NCBI GenBank assembly: GCA_019096195.1
Contig: JAGTXK010000055.1
Span: forward strand, 1,240,001-1,304,000
Length of the DNA stretch: 64,000 nt
Origin: Boletus sp. NGJ
Lineage: Eukaryota; Basidiomycota; Agaricomycetes; Boletales; Boletaceae
Direction: 5' to 3'
A program made the position numbers and the translations under genes. The notes beneath the pieces are model-generated. The model did no database searches and was not told the DNA's origin. It saw nothing but the letters and a program-made list of their open reading frames with translations. Positions 1 through 12,129 of this stretch are shown in pieces (the first letter of the stretch is position 1; every line of letters starts with the position of its first letter).

Positions 1-516
1 CGCTTGTTGGACGCGGCACGGAAATCATCGACGCGACCACCCAATGTCCCAACAGTGGAACAGCATGCCGCGCGATTAAACGAATTCGATGCATCGCGTA
101 TATCGCTTGCGAAGGCGATACGGGATGCTGAGAACTCACTGGCGAGCAAGGAAGCGGAGCTCGCTGCACTGAAGGAGACTGCGCGGAAGCTAGAGGAGTC
201 TGATCCAGCCCAGGACCATCAGCGCGAATTGGATGGCTTGACGTGAGCTCGACCTGGGACTGACTAACGAGACCCCGCTGAAGCACTTTCACTTAGGCTA
301 CGTCTAAAGGTATATAAAGGGATGGGATTTGAACCTATCTTACCCGAGGACGGACAAGTGGCGAAGATGCTTATTCGTGAGTAGCCAATTTTGTAGAATC
401 TTACACTGACGTAACAGTTATGCTCAGGTGGAGAGTCTGGTGATGTTCATTGTGTGATGCCCAATACCAACGACTTCCAAAAAGCTGGGCTTGCCTGGGG
501 GTTGGCAACTTCATGA
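1..516 (+). CDS. SPC24: Kinetochore protein Spc24, C-terminal part (5' end outside window)
   Basis: Exons 1-242, 297-376 and 428-516 join in phase to 136 residues and a stop. The first exon is a charged heptad-like coiled coil (AENSLASKEAELAALKETA). The last two exons give a small globular domain with LRLKVYKGMGFE and a GDVHCV strand. That order, coiled coil then a compact C-terminal domain, is the plan of Spc24, which pairs with Spc25 in the outer-kinetochore Ndc80 complex. Both introns are GT-AG (GTGAGC and GTGAGT donors). The start codon lies left of the window: codon 1 is already in frame, so the N-terminus cannot be given. The gene converges on the CAF-1 gene with 182 bases between the stops. 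Assignment rests on domain layout and the short conserved strands; another small coiled-coil kinetochore subunit is a weaker alternative. Confidence 0.75.
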
Positions 517-698
517 CATTGGTGGCAACCTGGTTAGGTGTCAGGTTATCTATTTTCGCTCCACTCTGGTGTATCTTGTACCATTATTGGTTGTAACTGA
601 TCTCAGTTATCTTGTTATTAACAGAGTGTAAAGGATATAATAATACGTCAAAAACAAGAATACTATAAGACGTAAATTCAGGAGAACTGGTGAGAAGC

Positions 699-3433
699 CT
701 ACGAAGCGCGATTTAGGGCGCCAACAGTATCACAAGACAGCATGGAACCAACCTGTACTGCTGGCTTGACAACCCATACCTTCTTGTCCTTCGACTTTTC
801 ACATATCTCCCGCACTTTAGCTTCAATTGCGTTCTTTTTGATCTTGTAGATGCGAAGATCTTGGTAAATACTCTCGACGAGATAAGCAAGGCTGGGGGTG
901 GCAAGGTCGGATATCTTTGCAAGCAATGTGCCCAGGTGTGCTTCGGGAAAAAAAGTCTTTGGCGCAGAGCTTGTCATGCGCTTGGAAGCTGATGGATCCG
1001 CTGTACCAGCTAGAGCTTGGACTGCGCTAGGCAAAGATGGTACAGCGACAGATTCAACTTGGGAATTAACGGATACGAAAGTGAATGGATCGATGGGATG
1101 CGGCATGTCTGACAAACAAACAGCTCAATTAATTCGATGACAGACGCGAAGTATCGGCCCTTACCATTTAAAAGTTGTATGCGATATACATTGAAAGGAT
1201 CATATTCACAGTGGCCGATGTACGATTCCCAGCATGGACCTTTCACGTAGGGTACGAGTGGCACCACCACTTTTCGCTTTTTGTCCGACCGCTTCTCGAT
1301 GTTTTCGGCTTTCCGTTTCGGCGGAGGCATCGACGGATCCAACGGTGGAGGTGACAAGTCATCTAGGTCGAGAGGTGGCCGAATTTCGTCGTCATCTTCA
1401 ACTAGCCAGCTGTCCAAATCTGAGTCCGCGTCTTCAGCGTCTGGCTCGTCATCTTCACCATCATCTTCTACATTATCTGCATCGCCCGGGGCTTCATCCT
1501 CCCATTCTTCCCCACTATCATATCCATAGTCACGAGCCAATACATCACGCTCAAGTGGTGTACGCGGACCTACTATGCGAGAGTTACGGGTCCATGTACC
1601 ATAATAACCCGGGCGTGAGTCTTCGTGAAAGATGAGCACTTTGGCTGGGAAGACTTGGCGGTGTCGGAGAACGGAAAGTAAATGACGGACTTGTGTCGGG
1701 TCACCTGCGATCTCGGCGTCATTAAGTTGCGACATTGTATCCCGGACGCTACGAGGGTTATAGGTCTTGAGTGAAGACACATTATGCGTTCTGAGGCAAA
1801 GCCGATTGCTCTGGCGAAGCTCCCCGACAAACGCCCGCAAACTCGCAGGTGAATCACCCAGGGTAGTCGGAACCACTATATCATCGGATAACATCCCAGG
1901 ATCCGGGGCACCTTGCACTGTTGTGTCATCATCAACGACGATAGCCTCTTCGTGAGTTACGCCAGTCATCTGATTGCGAAATCTCCTCTTGCCCTCCAAG
2001 AACCAGTTATGCGGTGCGATTTGCGCGCCCTTCTTCAACACGAAGGGCTTGAACGTCCTCTGAAATTCGTTATCCACCGGGGGGTCGGCAGAGGCATTTG
2101 AGTCTTTGGAGGGCGAATCCCGAACGGAGGGTTTGGCTTTTCCGAAGAAATTAGTCATGATTGAACGGGATCTGTCCTGAGCTTCCTTCTGTTTCTTTTC
2201 TTTCTCTGCCTTTGCGGCTCGTTTCTCTTCTTTATCTTTGATCTGTGACAAGAACTGAATATCGAAAAACCAGAGGGAAGTAGCGGTGATTTACTTTGGC
2301 AGCTTTCTCCGGGTCGAGGGCCTTCTTTGCACGTCCTTTCGGCGCAAGGTTCTCAGGGAGCTATGAATGATCTCAAGACCCGCGCCCCAGAGAACAAAGA
2401 TGTTCAAGCAGCTCACCACTTCGCCGTCGGCAATGGGTGCGTCTTTCGATGCATGGTCCTGCGAGGGATTCTCACTAACGCTTGGGGAGGCAGTACCGGT
2501 TTCGGATTTGTTGATATCCTTCGCAGGAAGCTTGATGATGCCTTTTGGGTCGAGTATGGCGTCTTTCTCGGCTTGGGAAAGACTCTCAAAGGTTGCACGC
2601 AAGTCCGCACTTGCCTGTCTATTGTCAGGAAGTTCACTTGCAGCACAGTGCGAAAGCCATCGCGTACCTGGATACGCTCGGCCAGTCTTGCATCCACGCT
2701 GTCTCTAGCGGATTTTGGAAAACAGTCTTTATAGGCGTCTTGCACTTCCCATCGCCAAACACAAACTGCCGCAGGCGGTTTTTGACCTAGGGGACTATCG
2801 AGACCGTAGTTGATCCTAGTCATCACCATCTTAATTGCTTGCTCCACTACTGGAAGGGAAAGATTCGATTCAAGGCCCAAACGGTGAGCATCCTCGACTT
2901 CGCCTGGACCCGGGAGTAAAATTGAACGGATGTGTTTGGCCAGAGGAACAATACTCTTGTCACTAGGTTGGGTTGGCGGCGTTCACAGAAGTACTGAATT
3001 GACAGCATACCTCTCCTGGGCTAGTTTGACTATGAGGGGTTTGTGTTCCTCTGGTATGCTGATCAGAGGCTGATCTTGTATCAGAACGCGCGAATTAAGC
3101 ATCTCGCGAAATTTTACAATTTCTGGTTGCACATTAAGATGGGTATGCGACACTACGCATCATGCTTACCTTGCATGGTCTCTGAAGCCTTCTCGAATGA
3201 CACTGGCTTTTGTTTGAAGATGACTTTGCCGTTCTTCAGCTCGACGATGGGGTTTTTGTGTGCTGTTGCGATAGTTGGTAAGCCGGCACAGAAGGTCCAC
3301 GGTGGTCAGACAACCTACTGGACGATGTACACGCGCCAAGGGTGGCTAAGACACGTTCCTCAACGAGTCAGACACGCATTTTGTTGCTGCACTCACCGAC
3401 ATTTGGGGCGGGGAACGGCATGATGGCCGACAT
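699..3433 (-). CDS. RLF2: Chromatin assembly factor 1 large subunit (CAF-1 p150 / Rlf2-like)
   Basis: Eight exons on the minus strand: 3433-3397, 3262-3170, 3122-3011, 2962-2668, 2614-2417, 2360-2295, 2254-1165, 1108-699; 766 residues. The N-terminus holds the fungal block VELKNGKVIFKQKP. A Lys/Glu/Arg-rich KER stretch (KEEKRAAKAEKEKKQKEAQ) is followed at once by a PCNA-box-like IMTNFFGK, with Arg where the canonical Gln would be. In the centre KVLIFHEDSRPGYYGTW is the hallmark CAF-1 p150 motif, followed by a long Asp/Glu run (the ED domain that holds H3-H4). The C-terminal exon matches the position of the DNA-binding winged helix. CAF-1 places H3-H4 on newly replicated DNA through PCNA. The gene is divergent from RFC2, another PCNA-pathway gene, across 130 bases. 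Every junction keeps phase. Confidence 0.9.
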
Positions 3434-3563
3434 GAAGAAGGCGTGCTGATAGTCGCGTCCAGCGCAGTGTCGCGGTGGGGGCGTGGGAACGCATTTGTCA
3501 TACGCGACATTAGGTCACGCGTTTCTCTGACGCGTCTCTGTAGCGAGCAAGCTTGATGTTGCA
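3434..3563. promoter_or_regulatory. Shared CAF-1/RFC2 promoter with two ACGCGT (MCB-type) boxes
   Basis: This 130-base gap separates the start codons of two divergent S-phase genes. It contains ACGCGT at 3517-3522 and again at 3530-3535, starts 13 bases apart, plus a nearby CGCGAC. ACGCGT is the MluI cell-cycle box bound by MBF (Mbp1/Swi6) in ascomycete yeasts and drives G1/S genes. Use by this fungus is inferred; the motif and the gene functions are seen. Confidence 0.7.
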
Positions 3564-4946
3564 ATGGCCTTTTTCCAACCTCAGCAAACCAAGACAGTGG
3601 CAGAATCTAAACAGTCTGCAGTACCTGCATTGCAGCCTTGGGTGGAAAAATAGTGAGTACACTTCCCTGCACGTTTGCTGGTCTGACCACATCCCCGCCG
3701 CCAGCCGTCCACGCACCATAGATGACATCTCTGCCCAAGAACACACAGTGACAGTATTACGCAAGGCACTATCTTCTACTAATGTCGCTCTCCATTCCTT
3801 CAACTGTTTGATTCATCTGATTTTCTTTGCAGCTTCCTCATATGTTGTTCTACGGGCCCCCAGGAACAGGAAAGACATCCACGATTCTTGCGTTGTCGCG
3901 ACAGCTCTTTGGGTGCGCGATGTGTTGGTTCCCATCAATCTTGTTTTATTTGACTTGTCGTTGCTTTCCAGTCCAGACAACTTCCGAGAGCGCGTGCTGG
4001 AATTGAACGCATCCGACGAGCGAGGTATTTCCATTGTCAGAGAAAAAATAAAGGCATTCGCCCGACAAACACCAAGGGCGCAAAAAGTTGCTTCGGACGG
4101 CAACTCATACCCGTGCCCGCCCTACAAGATTGTCATTCTCGACGAAGCTGATTCAATGACTCAAGACGCTCAGGGCGCCTTGCGACGTATCATGGAGACA
4201 TACGCACGAATAACACGTTTTTGTCTCGTTTGTAACTATGTCACGCGGTCAGTGCACTTCATTCCCCCTTCCTGGCACCTCTGAGACTGCGTCATTAAGC
4301 ATCATCGAGCCACTGGCCTCGCGCTGTTCAAAGTTCCGATTTACCCCCCTAGACTCGTCATCGACATCATCTCGACTCCTACACATCGCTACTGCAGAAC
4401 ATGTTAATGTCACTCCTGAGGTCGTAATCACACTGATAGACACTTCCAATGGTGACCTTCGCCGATCAATAACATATCTACAATCAGCTTCTCGACTATC
4501 TACATCGACGACTCCCCCAACACCGATTACCCCACGAGATATTGAGGAAATCGCCGGAGTGGTCCCAAACGCAGTTGTGAACGACTTTGCGCGGACCCTC
4601 GGCATCGACATCGAGGGTGACATGCAGGTGGATGATATCCCAGCAGCTCCCAAGCGAGAAAGCTTTGACGCTGTCCGCAAAAAGGTCAGATCTATGATAC
4701 GGGAAGGCTATTCTGCTTCGCAACTACTGGTACAGGTCAGTAGAGCACTCGCGTCGACTTGAATATCACTCACGAGCGAACTAGTTGCATGACAAAATAA
4801 TTGCCCATCAAACGCTACCTGCTCGACAAAAAGCCAAATGTGTAATAGCAATCGCTGAAGCTGACAAATCTCTCTGTGATGGTGCAGATGAAGAACTGTG
4901 GACAATCGAAGTTGCCTTACAGATTAACAAGGCTTTGGGATCGTAG
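3564..4946 (+). CDS. RFC2: Replication factor C subunit 2 (clamp loader; human RFC4 type)
   Basis: Six exons: 3564-3652, 3705-3783, 3833-3912, 3972-4247, 4300-4735, 4785-4946; 373 residues. Family motifs occur in order: QPWVEKYRP near residue 25, Walker [11 protein letters not shown], the RFC box LNASDERGI, Walker B LDEADSMT, then sensor-1 CNYVTR and the arginine-finger SRCSKFRF. This pattern ([25 protein letters not shown]) fits yeast Rfc2/human RFC4 better than Rfc3, Rfc4 or Rfc5. RFC loads the PCNA clamp at primer ends with ATP. The C-terminal collar domain is complete. One donor is unusual (GTGCGC at 3913). The start was set at 3564 because it is the first ATG in frame with the conserved N-terminus. 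A shared promoter with CAF-1 suggests co-expression in S phase. Confidence 0.95.
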
Positions 4947-5137
4947 CATTCATAGGTCGCTTTACTGCTGATATTCCGTGGCTTCACTCCACTATCACTC
5001 CACTTCGATCGCGGCGCAGTATACAATAATGAAAGCAAGATTGATTCAGGTGTGTCATGCACGCAAAAAGAAACGAGACAGACAGACACGAGACGACAAT
5101 CGGACAGTGCTACTCTATTTTGCGTATCATATTCCCC

Positions 5138-7403
5138 TCACCGAATACCAGCGGTTGCCTTTTGGAGAGCTCGCTTAATCCCAAGTTGTGCCTTCCTGAG
5201 CTCATCAGCTGTGGACTCCTCGATCTCCAGCTTCTCAAGTGCACGAGCGAGCTCGGCTTCAACCTGCTGCTTGGCTCCACGCTTGAGTTTCATACCAATC
5301 TCTGGCGACGTAATGGTACCCTCGACCTGGTGAACGTATGCCTCGAGGTCAGATTTCGCTTCATGACGCGAGGAGAACTCTTTGTCGGCTTGCTTGTATT
5401 GTTCGGCGTCCTTGATCATCTGATCAATCTCAACTGCGGACAAACGGCCGACGGAGTTGGTGATGCCTGGAAGAGGCTAAGTACACAACACATGGATTAA
5501 TCGTAAACTTACTAATGGATGCTTTGCGACCGGATGCACGGTCCTGAGCCGATACCTTGAGGAGGCCGTTCGCATCAACCTCAAAAGTAGTCACTAGCTC
5601 GGCTTGACCACGAGGCATAGGAGGAATGCCGGTGAGCTCGAATTCACCAAGCAAGCGGTTGTCACGGCACTGGGTACGCTCACCCTCGTAACTGATGAAG
5701 AAATATGAGTGTTCAGGGTTCAGCAGTGCCACGGTACCAAGGCTTACACTGGAAAAGTGACAGTGGTTTGGTTGTCCTCGACGGTGGTGAACGTTCTTGA
5801 CTTGTTGGTAGGAATGGGGGTATTCCGAGGAACGACAACTCCGAAAACGTCACCTTGCATAGCAACACCAAGTGACAGAGGGGCGACGTCGAGCAAAAGG
5901 AGATCAGCAGTTTTATCAGAGGTCTGACCCGTGAGGACAGCAGCCTGGACAGCAGCACCATAAGCAACGGCCTCGTCAGGGTTGATTGACTTGTTCAACT
6001 GACGACCGCCGAAATACTCGGAGACGAGGGACTGGATTTTTGGGATACGAGTTGAACCACCGACGAGAACGATGTCGTCAACCTTTTCACGTGGCATCTT
6101 AGAATCCTTGAGGACTTTCTCAACAGGTTCAAGGGTCGATTTGAACATGACAGCGTTGATTTCCTCGAAACGAGCACGGGTTATGTTTGCGGAAAAGTCT
6201 TCACCCTTTCAGATCATCATGAAAGAGGCGTGATATAGCGAGCGTGATTGCAACATACCTGATATAGGGAGTCTACTTCGACAGTTGTTTGAGTGACACT
6301 TGATAGAGTGCGCTTGGCACGCTCGCAAGCACTTCTCAGGCGTCGGAGAGCACGGGGATCCTCGGATATATCGTGCTTAGTCTTACGCTTGAACTCGTTT
6401 TTGAAGTGTTCCAGGAGTGCATTGTCGAAGTCCTCACCACCCAAGTGGGTATCACCAGCCGTGGCCTTCACGGCGAAAACACCACCACTGATGTTGAGAA
6501 GAGAGACATCGAAGGTTCCACCACCAAGGTCGAATATCAACACATTCTTCTCGGCCTTTGATTGGCGATCGAGACCGTAAGCAATAGCCGCCGCGGTAGG
6601 CTCGTTGATGATGCGAAGGACATCAAGCCCAGCGATAGCGCCAGCATCCTTGGTAGCCAGCCGTTGAGAATCGTTGAAGTAGGCCGGCACGCTAAAGAAA
6701 TATGATTGAAAAAATACGCATACACGACGAATGCACATTCAGCTCACGTGACAACAGCCTTTTTAACCGTCTTGCCAAGTTTAGCCTCTGAGATCTCCTT
6801 CATTTTCGTTAGGACCATTGACGAAATCTCCTGAGGCGTGAAGGTCTTTTCGTCTCCCAGGTAGTTGACCTTGATCAAAGGAGATCCCTCTTTTTCGATA
6901 ACCTCGAATGGCCAGTGTGCGATATCCTAAGAATCGATGGATATGTACGCTACCACGAAACATGGCAAACTCAATTACCTTCTTAACGTCAGGATCGCTG
7001 GGGAAATGGATCAGAACCCGCGCAATATTATTCCACTCTGTGTGCGACTCACTCATAACGACGGCCAATCAGACGCTTGGCATCGAAGACGGTGTTGCGA
7101 GGGTTCATGGCAGCCTGATTCTTGGCAGCATCGCCGATCAGACGCTCCTCGGATGAAAAGGCGACGTATGACGGTGTGGTCCTGTTACCCTCTTTGACCA
7201 GGTTATTGGTATCATGCCCAGTATGAGTAGTTCGGAGTGGAATGCTCACGGTCGTTGGCAATGATTTCGACCCGATCATTTTGCCAGACACCAACACATC
7301 TGATGAGATATGAGTGCAGGGACGATCATCATGACCATGATACCTACGAGTAGGTTGTGCCGAGATCGATGCCAACAGCGCCGTCAAAAGCGTCGTCTTC
7401 CAT
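5138..7403 (-). CDS. SSB1: Ribosome-associated Hsp70 chaperone, SSB type
   Basis: Nine exons: 7403-7348, 7299-7250, 7191-7053, 6997-6979, 6926-6748, 6691-6259, 6205-5748, 5691-5513, 5466-5138; 613 residues, the same length as yeast Ssb1. It opens with [14 protein letters not shown] and has the ATPase signatures [13 protein letters not shown] and [16 protein letters not shown] rather than SSA is shown by the C-terminus, which ends in KATAGIR with no EEVD tail, and by the substrate-domain segment [12 protein letters not shown]. Ssb works with RAC (Zuotin/Ssz1) on nascent chains at the ribosome exit in the cytosol. The fourth exon is only 19 bases; the flanking protein RRYDDPDVKKDIAHWPF needs it. 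The gene is divergent from mitochondrial uS2m across 151 bases. Introns crowd the 5' half, as is usual for basidiomycete Hsp70 genes. Confidence 0.95.
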
Positions 7404-7554
7404 ATTTTAGTTTTTGGTTTCTTTTGAAGAAGGGGAGAGTGTCGTGGTGGAGGGCAGGGAAGAGCAGAGCCAGCAATGAAAAAAAATCGATAGCGCTGAG
7501 GTAAGCTTATCCATCTCATGGCAAAAAAATACACTGCCACTCGTCTGCACCTTC

Positions 7555-8496
7555 ATGGCGAGCCGAACGTTGAGACCGTCGCTCACAGCGGCGAAATGTC
7601 TACCGAGACTCATCAGGACGATGTACACCGCCCCTGGAAGTGAAATGACCTTGCAGTCTCAGGATGACTGGCGGCTCATGCAAGAGAACAGAGCCCGGTT
7701 CAAGCTTCTCTGTACGCACTTTTCTTCTGCCGCTCATTGCTGAGGCTTAGCTCTTACCGTAGTCGACTTGTTCAGCGAGCACGGCTCGACCCAGACCCGG
7801 GAAAATACCTACCAACCTCATCATGCATATACCCGTGCAGTTGGTCCTTCGCATGCCACCGTATCCGCACTCATTGCCGCCGGCGCGCATCTCGGCCATT
7901 CAAGATCACTCATGAACCCAAACTTCTTGCCATATGCCTTTGGAGTCCGTGCTGGCCTCACTATCATTGACTTAGATCACACCGTCCCTCTGTTACGGCG
8001 AGCAGCTAGCGTTGTCAGAGCAATAGCCCAGCGTGGAGGCACCATACTTTTCGTCGGCACACGTCCGGACCTCCGAGAAATTGTCCGTAACGCAGCGAGC
8101 AAGCTAGAAGAACAAGGGTATCACATCGGGGAGCGATGGCTGCCTGGAATCCTCACGAACAGAAAACAGCTCTTCCCATCCGGAAGCCAAAAGTATCTCA
8201 TTACTCCCGACCTCGTCATTTTCCTCAACCCAATGGCTAATATGAATGCGATACGTGAATGTGCTATACAGCATATTCCGACTGTTGGCATCGTGGATTC
8301 CAATGTCGATCCCCGTGTCGTCATGTACCCCATTCCGGCCAACGATGAAAGCCCACGCACTGCTCAATTAATATCCGGAGTGCTCAGCATCGCCGGGAGA
8401 GAAGGTATCCTCGCCCGGCAAGGGGGGGAGATGGAGTCGGAGCGTCAAAGAGACCGGATGATGATCTTGGAAAAGCTCTCAAGTTCAAAAGCATGA
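7555..8496 (+). CDS. MRP4: Mitochondrial small-subunit ribosomal protein uS2m (MRPS2)
   Basis: Two exons, 7555-7711 and about 7763-8496, giving 297 residues. The first exon encodes a basic, acid-poor N-terminus typical of a mitochondrial targeting peptide. The second carries the uS2 fold: AGAHLGHSRSLMNP, LFVGTRPDLREIV, GERWLPGILTN, and PDLVIFLNP leading to PTVGIVDSNVDP. The bacterial S2 signature G[AV]H[LF]GH is intact. The acceptor is uncertain: AG at 7750 (39-base intron) and at 7762 (51-base intron) both keep frame and differ by four residues; the longer intron fits the local size range. The stop lies 18 bases from the convergent TRP2 stop, so the two 3' UTRs must overlap. Confidence 0.9.
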
Positions 8497-8514
8497 TGTG
8501 GCTCTGTATAATAT

Positions 8515-10299
8515 CTATCTAAATCTCGTCTGTTCTGCTTGCACGTCAAACCAATACTCTGACTGTTCCTCAGCATGCGACCAAGCGAAAACGTTGTCGG
8601 ACTTACGTTCCGCTGCAGCTAGAGCCCTGATATTTCCACCTAATTTGTTGATGGTTTCGGTGTACTCGTCTTCCTCCACACTGTCGAATACAATACCACC
8701 CCCTGCCTGGAGGTACGCAGTGCCATTTTTGAATGTCATCGTCCGAATAGCGATGCAGGTGTCCATGGCATCATCTGCAAAATCAAATCGACCCACAGCC
8801 CCGGCATAGACACCACGTTTTTCCCGTTCCAAACTGGATATAATCTCGATCGCCTTGATCTTTGGTGCGCCAGAAACGGTACCTGCAGGGAAAATGGAGC
8901 GAAAAGCGTCGAATCTGTGTTGTTTCTGCAAGTTCGTTACCGTTCCCTCGTTGCACAATACTTGCTCACCTCGTCAGGCCGTCCCGCAATATTCCGGACA
9001 CTTGTGAGGTCAGATGAATAACGTGACTGAATTTTTGAACCTGCATGAGGTGGTCGACCTTGACAGTCTCTGGTTTGCATACGCGATTGACATCGTTTCG
9101 TGCAAGATCAACAAGCATGATATGTTCTGCTTTATCTTTCTCAGATGCAGTCAGTTGCTCCGCCAGTAACTTGTCCTCTATACTGTCATAAATTCAAACG
9201 TGACCAAACGAGGGCCAAGGGAACGAACCATCGAGTGTTTGGCCCCTTTTCGCGGTACCTGCAATAGCATGATTGTATACCTTGTTGGCCTCCACTTTAC
9301 AGAGTGTCTCCGGGCTAGCACCGACAATCTGCAGGTCTCCACAGTCCAGATAAAACATGTATGGACTCGGGTTCACCCGGCGGAGGTGTCGGTACGCATT
9401 GAAGGGGTGGATGTCTGTGGGACGGGCAAGTCTTTGCGACGGGACAGCCTGGATGATGTCACCCGCGACGATATGTTCTTTCAGTCGGGTGACAAACTCT
9501 TCGTAACCTTGTTTGCCGACGTTTGAGACAGCCTCGTTTCCGAGTCGGATTGGACCTTGAGGAACTTCTGGGATGGCTGGTGACAGGAGAGCTTTGGCAA
9601 GTCGTCGCACCTTGGATTGGGCAGTTTGATACACGAAGGACAGATTTGCTGTCCCTGCATCCCTCGGATAAAATACGTGCGAGACAACCTTGAGCGTTTG
9701 GAAAAGATGGTCATATATAAGCAGTGTGTCCGCCATCATGAATACGGATTCTGGGATGCCAAGGGGGTCTCGCAGGTTCCGAGCAGTTTTTGGTTCGAAA
9801 TATTGGATGCAGTCGTACGAAACATAGCCTATAGCACCACCAGTAAAAGTCGAGATTTCGGGGACCTTGATGTATTGGTATGCTGAAAGTTCCTTCTGCA
9901 GAGCCACCGTCGGATCCCCTGTGATTTCTTCATTGGGACCAGTCTTGATAACCTTGATTGGATCTGCAGAAGGTCGAGTCCATCTTTCCGTGTACTCTGA
10001 GAGATGGAACGCACCTGCGCCAACGAAACTGTACCTAGCAATGTTCTCTCCGGCGATCACAGATTCGAGCAGAAAGCTGTATTTGGAGTCTTTCGCGATA
10101 CGGAGATACGCCATGCATGGTGTGATGAGATCTGCAGGAAGGTGGATGAAGATTGGTATACAGTTTCCTCGTTTCTCCCGAATAATGAGCTGCTCCACCG
10201 TTGCGAGCGGCGGATATGCATTCAACTTCTAGATGAACGAGCGATACGGTCGAGAGTGACAGCGATGTAGTGCCCCAAACGACTCACCTGCGGATCCAT
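8515..10299 (-). CDS. TRP2: Anthranilate synthase component I
   Basis: Four exons: 10299-10288, 10228-9229, 9177-8970, 8914-8515; 539 residues. The protein makes anthranilate from chorismate with ammonia supplied by the glutaminase component, the first step of tryptophan synthesis. The N-terminal domain has the tryptophan-binding LLES motif ([20 protein letters not shown]), so feedback inhibition is expected. The catalytic chorismate-binding domain shows [50 protein letters not shown] and [11 protein letters not shown]. The first coding exon is only 12 bases (MDPQ). One donor is non-consensus GTTCGT at 9228. No amidotransferase domain is attached, so the glutaminase half (Trp3 type) must lie elsewhere. 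Confidence 0.95.
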
Positions 10300-10485
10300 C
10301 GACGTGGCTTTAGGGAGACGAAGGGTTGAGGACAAGATGTAGGAGACAAATTTCGCAGAGGACAGTGCATTGTGAGATCAGACCCACCGCCCGCTCATCA
10401 CAGTTTGATCGCCGCAGCCATCGATTGAAGCACTCCAGTCTACAACTGACTAGATCGCATCCATTAGTCTCTTCGCAGCCCGGTG

Positions 10486-12129
10486 ATGATCACGCCAAGG
10501 TTTTCGTGTGACCAAACCGACGACACTGTTATTGTATCACTATATTGCCCCTCAGTCCGGGTGAGTTCTGGGTGATGGCAAGTGGTGTTGCTGCATAACC
10601 GTGTCTTGTATCCAGGCGTCTGACGCTGAAATAAATGTCGACGATACATTGTTGACCATCCACATCAACCCTTATTTTCTCCGCCTGCACTTTCCTCATG
10701 AGGTGGTTGAAGACGAGAGTTCGACTGCACTTTATGATCCAAGTACCGGGTACTTGACTATCACTCTGGCCAAGGCTGTTAAAGGGCAGATATTTGCGGA
10801 CTTGGATTTACTGGCCAAGCTGTTGGCCCCTCAATCGTCACGGCCTCCACCTGCGCCATTGATAGAGGTTCTCGAGTCTTCACCGGGAGAAGACGGCACT
10901 GACGAATTGACCCGCGGAGCAACACGGTTGACGCTTGAGGATAAAGATGAATTTTTGAAAGGTGGCGTGGACTGCGTGAATGACACAAGTTGCAGCTAAC
11001 CACTGTCATTTCAGCTGCGGAAAATGATTGGCAGGTGTCTCAGACGGTCCCAGAAACAACAGCAGAGCTCGATTTGTCCGGGAGATATTATGGATTTCTG
11101 GACAAGTATACGGGCTATTTCGTGCATGTCGCCCACACCGAGAACGAAATCAACGAGTTGGGCAACAGTGTAGAAAGTTGTGCTCTTGATGAGAGACGGA
11201 AGCTCCGAATTACGCATGAAAATGGAAAATGGGACGAAGAACATTATATGTTGGTGGATTCACGTTGTCTGAACGCTAAGCCGAATCCCACAGTTATATA
11301 GGGCGGATTACGCTGACGACGAATATATTCAAGAGCTTATCGCTTGGGACGAGTCTGGGAATAGCTCGGAAGTCGTGTACACGGAAGGGGAGAAAACGGA
11401 AATGCTTCGGCTTCCACGGAAGGAGTGTAGGTTATCCTTTCATGCACTGACGATTGGTGAATGGCAACTGCTCTCAGATATAACAGATGGGATACAAGAA
11501 CGAAATCTCTACTTGACGTTGATCACCCTCCTTTTTGCTTATGCGTACGACAAACGAACCACCATGGACGACCCGACACCCGAGAGCGCGTGGACAATTT
11601 GTTCGTTACTGCCGGCATTCTCGGCGCTCGACCCGCCTCCTTATGCATCTGCGAAGTCGGACATGCCTGTGGCCTGCCAGTTGGCATTCGCTGACGGAGA
11701 ACTGATAACGACCTTGGCAGCGTCATACAGACGTAGCCTGGCGTTTCCTCTGTATCGCTCGTTTCAGCTGTCAGAGGCGTGCCGAAGAGACGCCGCTTCG
11801 TACATGGCACGAGGTAAAAGGATGACAACGAGATGCTTGTTAGAGATGAAACGGATCTTGGATCACCACGAGGTGTATTATGTTTACAGCAGGATCTGGC
11901 TGGACGATTTTTGCGTGTGGATTCAGAGTTGCGCAAGGTAAGCGTACGAGCCGGTTCACGCGAGATGTGCAAACTCAAGGGAGGTTCTAGAGAGAACGTG
12001 CTTGAAGAACTGGGTGGCAGACTTGGAAGATTGGTGGTGCCGAAGAGTGCGATTGGATGGGAGCTTGAACGCGTAGAAGAAGCGACGGGGCTCGCGAACT
12101 GTGGAGCTGGTGACACTGACGACGAATAG
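10486..12129 (+). CDS. SHQ1: H/ACA snoRNP assembly factor Shq1
   Basis: Five exons: 10486-10560, 10616-10961, 11015-11249, 11302-11937, 11991-12129; 476 residues. The N-terminus MITPRFSCDQTDD with VRASDAEINVDD and PYFLRLHFPHEV is the CS (Hsp20/p23-like) domain of Shq1. After an acidic linker come LSGRYYGFLDKYTGYF and an alpha-helical Shq1-specific domain (LTLITLLFAYAYD, LLPAFSALDPP, FPLYRSF). Shq1 acts as an RNA mimic that shields newly made Cbf5/dyskerin before H/ACA snoRNP assembly. One donor is GTTGGT (11250) and one GTGGCG (10962); both are weak but required by phase. The region 11424-11497 looks intron-like at its left edge (GTAGGT), but it stays open and was kept as coding. Confidence 0.88.

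Noticed and set aside
5138-7403. Assignment of the Hsp70 as heat-inducible SSA type
   Set aside because: No EEVD end, SSB-like C-terminus and exact 613-residue length support SSB instead.
11424-11497. Possible intron in SHQ1 starting GTAGGT
   Set aside because: The frame is open and the bases encode a plausible helix leading into the conserved LTLITLLFAYAYD; no need for splicing.
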